Assembly (NCBI GenBank): GCA_030446525.1
Contig: JAUJNC010000211.1
Span: 1-6,660, forward strand
From: Armatimonadaceae bacterium
GTDB taxonomy: Bacteria > Armatimonadota > Armatimonadia > Armatimonadales > Armatimonadaceae
Length of the DNA stretch: 6,660 bases
Direction: 5' to 3'
Part shown: one piece after another, positions 1 to 6,494 of the stretch
Layout of the letters: each line of letters begins with the position of its first letter
Position numbering within the stretch: the stretch's first letter is position 1
The notes under the pieces: model-generated
What the model was told of the DNA's origin: nothing
Seen by the model: only the letters and a program-made list of their open reading frames with translations
The model's database searches: none
Translations under genes and position numbers: made by a program

Positions 1-354
1 GACCCCGAGGGCGACTGCGGCGTCGTGGTCGCGTTCCAATTTGGCAGCGAGGCCGAGGCGCGCCGCTTCGCCACGGCCCCGGGCGTCAAGGGGGGGCTGC
101 CGATCGACACCGACCGGCACGTCTACGCCAACTGGGAGCCGGTCCTGGAAAAGCGGATCGGGCACCACCCCGACATGAACCCGTTCAACCACCCGCGAAA
201 CCGGGGCCTGCGGACCGACTACTCCCCGGACATGTGCCCGCGCACCCTGGACATCCTCCGCCGCACCGTCTACGTCCGCCCCGATCCCGACGGGAGCGAA
301 GCGGACGTCCTGGAGCGCATCGCCGCCTGCCGCAAAGCGGCGCAGGTAATGTAA
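1..354 (+). CDS. DegT/DnrJ/EryC1/StrS-type PLP-dependent aminotransferase, C-terminal part (5' end outside window)
   Basis: The reading frame is open from base 1 and ends at TAA 352-354, giving 117 residues of a protein whose start lies upstream. Family members use pyridoxal phosphate to transfer an amino group to a keto-sugar, keto-cyclitol or similar substrate in the cytoplasm. The visible part matches the usual C-terminal end: a stretch with HVYANWEPVL, then GHHPDMNPF, then SPDMCPRTLDILRRTVYV, and a closing helix rich in Ala, Arg and Glu. The Schiff-base lysine and the PLP-binding residues would lie in the missing N-terminal part, so catalytic competence cannot be judged. The next gene begins 32 bp downstream on the same strand. 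It may belong to the same sugar-modification cluster, but a candidate promoter lies in that gap. The substrate is unknown. The family call is from recognised C-terminal sequence style and is fairly confident. Confidence 0.72.
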   Translation, partial: DPEGDCGVVVAFQFGSEAEARRFATAPGVKGGLPIDTDRHVYANWEPVLEKRIGHHPDMNPFNHPRNRGLRTDYSPDMCPRTLDILRRTVYVRPDPDGSEADVLERIAACRKAAQVM

Positions 355-368
355 AATGAGGCAGGGGT

Positions 369-374
369 TATACT
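369..374 (+). promoter_or_regulatory. Candidate -10 promoter element (TATACT) for the dehydrogenase pair
   Basis: TATACT differs from the sigma-70 type consensus TATAAT at one base and ends 12 bases before the ATG at 387, so transcription would start about 5 bases before the start codon. No Shine-Dalgarno sequence lies at a working distance: the only G-rich run (gcagggg, 361-367) is about 19 bases from the ATG. This arrangement fits a near-leaderless mRNA. No good -35 hexamer is visible 16-18 bases upstream, which lowers confidence. Confidence 0.4.
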
Positions 375-386
375 AGTCGCACGAGA

Positions 387-797
387 ATGCTCACAACAAA
401 GCAGTTGGCCGTGCTGCGCGCGGCCGTGGATCGTATCATCCCGCCGGATGATTTTCCGGGCGGGTGGGACGCGGGCGTCGGGGAGTACCTGCTGGGGCAG
501 TTCGGGCGCGATCTGCGGCCGCTGCTTACGCTGTACCAGGGTGGCCTGGACGCGCTGGACGCGGAGGCGGTCGCCCTTGCGGGAACGGGATTCGCGGCCC
601 TGGACGCCCCGGCGCAGGACGCGCTGCTGGCGCGCGCCGAGGCGGGCGAGGTGATGACTAGCTGGCCGGTGAGTCCCGCCGTGTTCCTGCGCGTGCTGGT
701 GGTGCACGTGATGGAAGGCTACTACGGTGACCCCGGCAACGAGGGGAACCGCGACGGGGCGAGCTGGAAGATGATCGGCTTCGAGGTGCGCGGATGA
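387..797 (+). CDS. Gluconate 2-dehydrogenase subunit 3-like protein (small subunit of a GMC dehydrogenase)
   Basis: This 136-residue protein looks like a full-length Gluconate_2-dh3 family member. These small subunits partner a GMC flavoprotein and are needed for its stability, maturation or export. The N-terminus opens with a short helix and then RAAVDRIIPPDDFPG (residues 11-25), typical of the family start. The C-terminus carries the hallmark EGYYGDPGNEGNRDGASW (110-127) followed by KMIGF. In classical gluconate, sorbitol and fructose dehydrogenases this subunit has a twin-arginine signal that carries the complex to the periplasm. Here the first 20 residues contain neither a twin arginine nor a hydrophobic stretch, so the complex is probably cytoplasmic. 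The stop codon overlaps the next start (ATGA, 794-797), showing tight coupling with the GMC subunit. The start at 387 lacks a Shine-Dalgarno sequence; an upstream promoter hexamer suggests near-leaderless initiation. Confidence 0.85.
   Translation: MLTTKQLAVLRAAVDRIIPPDDFPGGWDAGVGEYLLGQFGRDLRPLLTLYQGGLDALDAEAVALAGTGFAALDAPAQDALLARAEAGEVMTSWPVSPAVFLRVLVVHVMEGYYGDPGNEGNRDGASWKMIGFEVRG
783..788 (+). promoter_or_regulatory. Ribosome binding site for the GMC oxidoreductase
   Basis: GAGGTG lies inside the end of the small-subunit gene and is five bases from the ATG at 794. It supports 794 as the true start, with translation coupled to the small subunit through the 4-base stop/start overlap. Confidence 0.6.
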
Positions 798-2425
798 ACC
801 GGTATGACGTGATCGTGGTCGGGGCGGGCGCGGGCGGCGGCGTGGCGGCGGGGATGCTCGCCGAGGCGGGCAAACGGGTGCTGCTCCTGGAGCGCGGGCG
901 GGGCCTGTCCTTCGGCGACGTGGGGCGGGATCATCTGCGCAACCAGCGCCACTCGGCGCACGGGCACAACGCCGGCCCGGATACCGAGGGGAACCCGCGC
1001 GTGGTCGTGGACCCGCAGGAGCGGGCGCGGGTCCTCCGCCCGCACGAGGGCGGCTACCATAACAACGCGGCCTGTGTGGGGGGCGGCACCCGAGTTTACG
1101 GCGCGCAGGCGTGGCGCTTCATGCCCCAGGACTTCCGCATGGCCAGCACCTACGGTGTCCCCGAAGGCAGCTCGCTGGCCGACTGGCCGATCACGTACGC
1201 GGACCTGGAGCCCTATTACGAGCGCGCGGAGTGGGAGGTCGGCGTCGCCGGGGACACTGCGGCCATGACGCACCTGCCGCCCCGGCGCAAGGGATATCCG
1301 ATGCCTCCGGTGCCCGTCAACCGTCAAGGCGCGGTCCTCCGCCAAGGGGCCGCCGCGCTCGGCTGGGACACGCTCCCGGTTCCCCTCCTCATCAACACCG
1401 TGCCGTATCAGGGCCGCGCCGCCTGCATCCAGTGCCAGCACTGCGTCGGCTTCGCCTGCCCCACCGACGCCAAGAACGGCACGCACAACACCCTCATCCC
1501 CCGCGCGCTGGCGGCGGGCCGGTGTGAGCTCGTCACCGAGGCGATGGCGGAGCGGGTAGACACCGACGCGGCCGGGCGCGTCATCGGCGTGACCTACTTC
1601 GGCAGCGGCGGGCAACGCAAGGAAGCGCGGGCGGAGGTGGTGGTCCTTGCCGCGGGCGCGATCGAGACGGCGCGGCTGCTGCTGCATTCGGCGACATCCG
1701 TCCACCCGCACGGCCTGGGCAACGGGGGCGACCAGGTGGGGCGTCACCTGCAGGGGCACTACTATCCGGGTGTGGCGGCGCTGATGCCCGAGCCGATCTT
1801 TGACGGGCAGGGGCCGGGCGTGACCACGGCCACCTGCCGCTTCAACCACGGCAACGACGGCGTGATCGGCGGCGGCATGCTCGCCGACGAGTTCATCGTG
1901 CTGCCGATCATCTTCTGGAAGCGCTTCCTGCCGCCCGACGCGCCGCGCTGGGGCGCGGCCAACAAGGCCTGGATGCGCGAGAACTACGCGCGCGTGTTCG
2001 ACGTCAAGGGGCCGGTGCAGGAGATACCCAACCCCGACGCGCGCGTGACGCTCGACCCCGAGGTCCGCGACCGCTGGGGCATCCCCGTCGTTCGCCTTTC
2101 CGGCGCGACCCACCCGGAAACCCTGCGCACCGCCGCCTTTATGTTCGGGCGGGCGAAGGAGTGGCTCCTGGCCTCCGGCGCGACCCGCGTCTGGGGCCGC
2201 CCGCCGGGCCTGCACCTTTCCGGCGGCCAGCACCAGGCCGGCACCTGCCGCATGGGCGACGACCCGCGCACCTCCGTCGTCGACCCGTCGTGCCGCGTCC
2301 ACGGCCACGACAACCTCTACATCGCCGACGGCTCGGTCCACGTCACCAACGGCGGCTTCAACCCCGTCCTGACGATCCTCGCGCTCGCCTTCCGCACCGC
2401 CGAGCACATCGCCCGGGTGTGGTAG
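794..2425 (+). CDS. GMC family FAD-dependent oxidoreductase (sugar/alcohol dehydrogenase large subunit)
   Basis: This 543-residue flavoprotein oxidises an alcohol group on a sugar, polyol or related compound and passes electrons to an acceptor that is not encoded here. The N-terminus is a Rossmann FAD fold (VIVVGAGAGGGVAAG, Gly10/12/15) with Glu33 at the end of the second strand, where it would bind the FAD ribose. GGGTRVYGAQAWRF (97-110) is the second GMC flavin motif. Cys211, 214, 217 and 222 form a C-x2-C-x2-C-x4-C cluster followed by PTDAKNG, a pattern seen in many bacterial members. The C-terminal domain (430-543) has GGQHQAGTCRMG, NLYIADGS and GGFNPVLTILALAFRTAEH. His480 and Asn523 have the same 43-residue spacing as the catalytic pair His516/His559 of glucose oxidase; Asn in the second place is common. 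It overlaps the small-subunit gene by 4 bp and probably forms a two-subunit complex with it. No signal peptide is seen. The substrate is unknown: gluconate, glucose, an inositol or an aminosugar precursor are all possible. Confidence 0.92.
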   Translation: MNRYDVIVVGAGAGGGVAAGMLAEAGKRVLLLERGRGLSFGDVGRDHLRNQRHSAHGHNAGPDTEGNPRVVVDPQERARVLRPHEGGYHNNAACVGGGTRVYGAQAWRFMPQDFRMASTYGVPEGSSLADWPITYADLEPYYERAEWEVGVAGDTAAMTHLPPRRKGYPMPPVPVNRQGAVLRQGAAALGWDTLPVPLLINTVPYQGRAACIQCQHCVGFACPTDAKNGTHNTLIPRALAAGRCELVTEAMAERVDTDAAGRVIGVTYFGSGGQRKEARAEVVVLAAGAIETARLLLHSATSVHPHGLGNGGDQVGRHLQGHYYPGVAALMPEPIFDGQGPGVTTATCRFNHGNDGVIGGGMLADEFIVLPIIFWKRFLPPDAPRWGAANKAWMRENYARVFDVKGPVQEIPNPDARVTLDPEVRDRWGIPVVRLSGATHPETLRTAAFMFGRAKEWLLASGATRVWGRPPGLHLSGGQHQAGTCRMGDDPRTSVVDPSCRVHGHDNLYIADGSVHVTNGGFNPVLTILALAFRTAEHIARVW

Positions 2426-2480
2426 GGGCCATGCCCGCCCGGATACCTCTTGTAAAGGCTGACGTGGTCCTTGTGGCCGG

Positions 2481-5400
2481 CTAGCACTCCGCCAGGACCG
2501 TGACGATGCCCCGCGCGGCGACCGGGACCGTAACCTCGCGCCCGCGGACGGCGAGCTGTTTCTGCGGCCGTTCGGTGACATCGGCAAGGCGCGCCGACGC
2601 GGCCGCGAACGGCAGCGTCAGGGTCACGTCGCCGGCCCGGCCTGCGACCTCCAGCAGCCGAACTGTCACCCCTTTTTGATCGCCGTAGGCCGACTTGACC
2701 GTTTGCACGACGACGTTGGGCGCGTCGACGGCCATCCATGCGCGGGCGCCGAGCGGGTAAGGCCCCTCCTGTCCGGCGGCCACCTGCACCCCGTGCAGCG
2801 GCGTGTGGACATCGGCGCCGAAGTGCGTTTCCCGGACGGCGTCGAAAGGGCCGTCGTGGCTGGTGAGGGCATAGCGGAAAGTCACGGGCCCCCGTTGGGC
2901 AACCCGGTAGTTGGTGAACCACAGGTTGTTGTGGGTGAACGAGAAGACCGCGCCGGTCGTGGGAAGGTGCTCATCTTTGGGCGCCTCCGCGGCGCCGGCG
3001 GGCTCGTACAGGCGGCCGGGGCGCGTTCGAAACTCCTGGGTGCGGATGCGCCCGAACTGCACCAGCGGGGCGGAGGGCGAGGCCAGCGTGACGCCGCTCT
3101 GGGCGGTGGACAGATCGGCGAAGCGCCCGATGGCCTGCCAGTCCAGGGCCGAGCCGGGGAGCTGGTCGGCCCAGAAACGGACGTGCGCGCCGGGCACCTC
3201 GTAGGTGATGTCGGGCCGGCGCAGCGCGAAGGGGAAGGCGTAGTACGCCTCTTCGGACAGGGAAACCTCTTCCTTGTCGACGGTGTTGGCGATACGCACC
3301 TGCTTCAGCCCGGCATACAGCGTGATGCGCTCGACCAGCCCCCGCACGCCGTCGGTGTCCTTGGTGATCTCCACGGTGGCGCTGACCGGCCCGCCGCTTA
3401 CCACCCGGATCTCCCCGCGCCGGGGCGTGGACTCCCGTGCCGGATCGGTCGGCCGGGGCTTCTCCTTGTCCCGGCCTGCCGCGTTGGTGCGGTACAGGAA
3501 CTGGTTGGCCTGATAACGGGACGTGGCGTTGATCAGCTCGCGGCCGGCGGTTTTGTCGTGGAGGGAGGTGATCGTGCCGGTCTCGGGGTGGAGCGTGATT
3601 CGATAATGCCGGTTTTCCAGGCCGGTCTTGTCGGCCCGCAGCGACGGGTCCAGCGCGTCCGGAGAGAACGCCCCCGGCTCCTCCCCGACCTGTACCTGGT
3701 AGGTCTTGTAACCCAGCGGGGGGACCTGCCGGGCGAGGAAGCGCAGGCGGACCACGTTCCCGGCGCGGCTTATGATCTCGTAGGGCACCGACGCCGTGCC
3801 GTCCAATAAACGGAAGGGCGCGCGGCCGTAGGACAGCGTCGCCTCGACCACGCCGTCGCGCTCCCAGGACAGGCTGTTGAAGACCGCCAGCACGGGCCGG
3901 TTTGTATCGTTTCGCACCAGGGCCCCCAGCTCGTCCAGGGCGGACCGGAGCGCAATCCGGCTGAGGCGGTCGGCCTCCTCGGCGAAGCCGCCCTTGATCT
4001 CCCACTGCGGGTCGTTGAACGCCTGCGGCGGGTTCGACCCCCAGGTGTGCTCGGTGTACAAAGGCGCCTGCCGGTACGCCTCGTCGATCCGGGCCTGGCG
4101 TTCGACGTCCTTTGTTGCCCCGGACGTTGTCGAGGCCAGAGCGCCGAGGATCTCGGCCGACACGGTGCGATCTTGCGCCTCGCGCACGAGCGCCGTTTCG
4201 CGCGCCGACGAGCCGGCCCCGTCGGCCCACCAGTCGGTGAAGTCGCCCCGCCGGACGGGCAGGTCGGCCAGGCCGTGTTTCTCGTGCGCCCCGAAGAAGC
4301 GCCGGGGCGTGGAAAGGTGGAGCCGGGGCCAGGCGTAGGTCTTGCCCCACCGGACGAAGAAGTCGGCGAGAGCCTTGCCGGGCGGCGGCGCGTTGTCGCG
4401 CATCATGGACATCGCGTACACGGCGCGCCCGTAGCCCCGCTCCTCCATCGTTTTCAAGCGGCCGTTGATGGCGGCGGCGGAGTTTTCGAAGTGGATCGCC
4501 CCGTTTGCCGCGAAGGCGTAGCCGTACGCCTCGCTGTAGGCGCCCTGGCGCCGGGGCGCGGGGTTCGCGCCGTACCAGGTGAGGACGCGGCTGCCGTCAG
4601 GCGCCTCCCACCAGAACAGGGCGGGGGCGTCGTGCGGGCGGGGCGCCCGGTACCAGTTCGGCTGCAGGTTCAGATACCGGACGCCCGCTCTGGCGAGCGC
4701 CTGCACGTACTGCCACGACACGCCCGACACGTCGACCTGGTGCGCCGTGACCACGTCCGCGCCGAAGCGCTCCTCCATCCGCCGCGCCCCCGCGTACACC
4801 TGCCGCACCAGCTGTTCCCCGCTGGACAGGTCGTGCAGGTTGTTGCAATACGAGGCCGACACCTCGATCTGGCCCGCGCGGACGCACCGCGCCAGCCGCT
4901 CGATCTGCCCGGGCGCGCGCTCGCGCAGGTAGTTCTCCAGCACCCAGGCGCTCTCGATGGTCCAACGGAAGCGGGCGTTCTCGGAGTAGTCCGCCGTCTG
5001 CTCGCACGCCTCGATCGCCCGGTCCAGGTACCCGTTCTGCCGCCTTTGCACGTCGGGCTGCAGGTGCGTGTAGCCGATGTCCAGGTGGCTGCCCGGGAAG
5101 ATGTGCAGCTCCCAGCGGCGCTGGTAGGGCAGGGCGCCTTGAAATGCCGGGCTGCCGGGACCGGTGCGGATCGCCAGCGGGGCCGGCCCCGGCCCGGGCG
5201 CGGGCGGGACCGGGATCCGCTGCATCGACTTCCCCGCGGGGACCACAACCTCGGCGGAGGCGCTCCTGCCCCCCACGATCGCGGTGAACGTCACGCGCCC
5301 TTCGCCGCCCGTGTTCGTCACCGCGATGTCGACCAACTGCCGCTCCTCGCCCCCGTCCCCCACGAACAGCACGGTCGGCTCGATCCGCTCTATCGTCATC

Positions 5401-5483
5401 GCTGCCCCGTTCTGCGCCGCTCCCGGCAGGGCCAGGCCGGCGACCCAGGCCGCGCTCCCCTTCACGAAACTTCGCCGTCGCAT
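2481..5483 (-). CDS. Tat-exported GH38-like alpha-mannosidase superfamily protein
   Basis: This 1000-residue protein is probably an exported alpha-mannosidase-type glycosidase. The N-terminus MRRRSFVKGSAAWVAGLALPG fits a twin-arginine signal (RRxFxK) with a hydrophobic stretch and likely cleavage near AAQ (22-24). Residues about 30-105 are a small beta-rich, Ig-like domain ending in a Pro/Gly linker. The catalytic region follows: HIFPGSHLDIGYTH (127-140) gives His133 and Asp135 as likely zinc ligands; FRWTIESAW lies at 172-180; AHQVDVSGVSWQYV (247-260) gives Asp251 as likely nucleophile and third ligand; EHTWG (478-482) supplies His479 as a candidate fourth ligand. Residues about 528-600 (LAVFNSLSWERDGVVEATL, PPLGYKTYQV), 620-760 (ENRHYRITLHPETGTITSLHD) and 937-1000 fit the beta domains of GH38 C-termini. 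The start is 5 bp after the pseudopilin stop, suggesting coupling. The Tat signal supports this start over Met29. Several motifs differ from textbook GH38, so it may belong to a less studied branch (DUF5054-like) with another substrate. Confidence 0.85.
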   Translation of the reverse strand: MRRRSFVKGSAAWVAGLALPGAAQNGAAMTIERIEPTVLFVGDGGEERQLVDIAVTNTGGEGRVTFTAIVGGRSASAEVVVPAGKSMQRIPVPPAPGPGPAPLAIRTGPGSPAFQGALPYQRRWELHIFPGSHLDIGYTHLQPDVQRRQNGYLDRAIEACEQTADYSENARFRWTIESAWVLENYLRERAPGQIERLARCVRAGQIEVSASYCNNLHDLSSGEQLVRQVYAGARRMEERFGADVVTAHQVDVSGVSWQYVQALARAGVRYLNLQPNWYRAPRPHDAPALFWWEAPDGSRVLTWYGANPAPRRQGAYSEAYGYAFAANGAIHFENSAAAINGRLKTMEERGYGRAVYAMSMMRDNAPPPGKALADFFVRWGKTYAWPRLHLSTPRRFFGAHEKHGLADLPVRRGDFTDWWADGAGSSARETALVREAQDRTVSAEILGALASTTSGATKDVERQARIDEAYRQAPLYTEHTWGSNPPQAFNDPQWEIKGGFAEEADRLSRIALRSALDELGALVRNDTNRPVLAVFNSLSWERDGVVEATLSYGRAPFRLLDGTASVPYEIISRAGNVVRLRFLARQVPPLGYKTYQVQVGEEPGAFSPDALDPSLRADKTGLENRHYRITLHPETGTITSLHDKTAGRELINATSRYQANQFLYRTNAAGRDKEKPRPTDPARESTPRRGEIRVVSGGPVSATVEITKDTDGVRGLVERITLYAGLKQVRIANTVDKEEVSLSEEAYYAFPFALRRPDITYEVPGAHVRFWADQLPGSALDWQAIGRFADLSTAQSGVTLASPSAPLVQFGRIRTQEFRTRPGRLYEPAGAAEAPKDEHLPTTGAVFSFTHNNLWFTNYRVAQRGPVTFRYALTSHDGPFDAVRETHFGADVHTPLHGVQVAAGQEGPYPLGARAWMAVDAPNVVVQTVKSAYGDQKGVTVRLLEVAGRAGDVTLTLPFAAASARLADVTERPQKQLAVRGREVTVPVAARGIVTVLAEC

Positions 5484-5488
5484 CCCTT

Positions 5489-6286
5489 TCAGCTGCCGCC
5501 CCGCGCCGGGTCGAGCCAGGGCGTGTTCACGTAGTACCAGTTCGCCTTCATCGCCTTGACATGGCCGTCGGCGAAGCCGACATTGCTCATCTCCATGTGG
5601 CGAACCGCCGGTCCTCCCCAGTTGGGCTCGGTGGGGCTGCTGGCCCGGATCGTGTCGGCAGGGTCTCCGAGGAGCCAGGCAGCCCCCTTCCCCCCTTTCG
5701 GTGAATCCGGGGTCACGGCAGGCTGGGGCGCGGGCAGGTTCCTGGCCACGACAGCGCCGTCGGACAGGAAGACGGTCGAGGCGGGTTTATCCAGCTCCGC
5801 CATCGATAGAGAAGACTGGTCGGCGATGCCTATGAGGAAGTTGCGAATGGCGAGAAATCTGCCGTTCGCGATGTAGCTCGTGTGGAATTTCCCCCCGGGA
5901 CCCTGGGCAGACATGTAGCTTGGCGCCTCCTTGCTCGGATCGCTGGGGCACTGGAAGACTCCCGTGTTCTTGACGTAGGGCTGGATGTTCTGATGCCAGT
6001 CCCAGGGCCCTCCCTGTCCGCCATAAAAGGCACGGGGGAACGTCTCGTCATAGTCCTGAACGTACTGCATCACCCCCAGCATGATCTGCTTCGTGTTGCT
6101 CATGCACGCCGCCTGCCGACCCTTCTCGCGCGCCTGGGCGAACACAGGGAACAGTATGGCTGCCAGGATCGCTATTATGGCTATCACGACGAGCAGCTCG
6201 ATCAGCGTGAACCCCGCTCCGGGGTGGAGACCGTTGCGGGCGCTTCGTGTCGCCCGGCGACTGCGGTGTGTAGATGACGTTAACAT
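5489..6286 (-). CDS. Type II/IV pseudopilin, prepilin N-terminal and H-X9-DG domain protein
   Basis: This 265-residue protein is a prepilin-like envelope protein. A basic leader ending in PGAG is followed by [20 protein letters not shown]; prepilin peptidase would cut between Gly25 and Phe26, leaving the conserved Glu at mature position 5. The hydrophobic helix (26-45) inserts in the membrane and packs in pilin assembly. After it come [20 protein letters not shown] and QDYDETFP (77-84), very typical of Armatimonadota pseudopilins, then FQCPSDPS (111-118) and, near the end, His230, nine residues, Asp240-Gly241 (the H-X9-DG motif) in FADGHVKAM. Two cysteines (61 and 113) sit in conserved places. 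It is first in a two-gene unit with the glycosidase and has a strong ribosome binding site. Paralogues are usually very numerous in such genomes. The exact role (secretion pseudopilus, fibre or surface protein) is unknown; proximity to an exported glycosidase suggests a role at the envelope during polysaccharide use. Confidence 0.92.
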   Translation of the reverse strand: MLTSSTHRSRRATRSARNGLHPGAGFTLIELLVVIAIIAILAAILFPVFAQAREKGRQAACMSNTKQIMLGVMQYVQDYDETFPRAFYGGQGGPWDWHQNIQPYVKNTGVFQCPSDPSKEAPSYMSAQGPGGKFHTSYIANGRFLAIRNFLIGIADQSSLSMAELDKPASTVFLSDGAVVARNLPAPQPAVTPDSPKGGKGAAWLLGDPADTIRASSPTEPNWGGPAVRHMEMSNVGFADGHVKAMKANWYYVNTPWLDPARGGS

Positions 6287-6291
6287 GCTAA

Positions 6292-6298
6292 ACCTCCT
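6292..6298 (-). promoter_or_regulatory. Strong Shine-Dalgarno sequence of the pseudopilin gene
   Basis: Read on the minus strand this is AGGAGGT, five bases (ttagc) before the ATG at 6286-6284. It fixes the start used here. It contrasts with the following glycosidase gene, whose only upstream purine run (AAGGG) touches its ATG directly, and with the plus-strand small-subunit gene, which has none. Confidence 0.85.
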
Positions 6299-6307
6299 AC
6301 CTTATTA

Positions 6308-6492
6308 GCCCCCACCCCCGTCCCCTCCCCCGCGGCGGGAGAGGGGTGCCTGTGGCCGTGCCAACCCATGCTTCGCCCACAGACAGAGAGCGGTTCTGGG
6401 CTGAGTTCATATCAGCGCACTGTGCGGAGCCGGGGTTGCTCTCGTGACAGGCACCCCTCTCCCGCCGCGAGGGAGGGGACGGGGGTGGGGGC
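6308..6492. repeat. 185-bp imperfect palindromic element (46-bp terminal inverted repeats)
   Basis: The outer arms, 6308-6353 and 6447-6492, are inverted copies matching at 45 of 46 positions; the one mismatch is C6330 against A6470. Complementarity continues inward on the same axis: 6362-6367 (caaccc) pairs with 6433-6438 (gggttg), and 6370-6379 pairs with 6421-6430 at eight of ten positions plus one G-U. About 41 bases (6380-6420) form the loop. Each arm is also partly self-complementary: cccctc 6322-6327 with gagggg 6341-6346, and the matching bases in the right arm. The element starts 2 bases after the stop of the upstream minus-strand gene and ends 9 bases before the pseudopilin ribosome binding site, filling 185 of 208 intergenic bases. 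No target-site duplication or run of T after the stem is visible. It could be a MITE-like element, a paired REP-type repeat, or a folded 5' leader. The structure is certain; its nature is not. Confidence 0.88.
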
Positions 6493-6494
6493 CG

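Noticed and set aside
2426..2480. Possible bidirectional terminator between the convergent genes
   Set aside because: Only a 4-bp stem (2426-2429 with 2433-2436) and a weak broken one near 2446-2458 are present, with no T run on either strand. There is not enough to call a terminator.
722..2587. A 621-codon open frame antisense to the GMC oxidoreductase gene
   Set aside because: High GC leaves few stops in the opposite frames. The translation is rich in Arg, Gly, Ala, Val and His without any family motif, while the plus strand carries a complete motif-bearing flavoprotein.
4047..5534. A 495-codon plus-strand open frame opposite the glycosidase gene
   Set aside because: Low-complexity Arg/Pro/Val/His composition, no ribosome site or family motif, and it runs across the junction of two well-supported minus-strand genes. 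It is a GC-driven shadow, as is the 377-codon frame at 2676-3809.
6308..6353. Palindrome arm read as a simple intrinsic terminator for the upstream gene
   Set aside because: The stems are strong but no U-tract follows either arm in either direction. The paired arms and extended inner symmetry are also more than a terminator needs.
6380..6420. Possible promoter for the pseudopilin in the loop of the palindrome
   Set aside because: On the minus strand TATGAA resembles a -10 box, but there is no -35-like hexamer at the right spacing and the hexamer has two mismatches.
6308..6492. CRISPR-like repeat or insertion sequence
   Set aside because: There are only two inverted copies, no direct repeats with spacers, no transposase frame inside, and no flanking target duplication that I can see.
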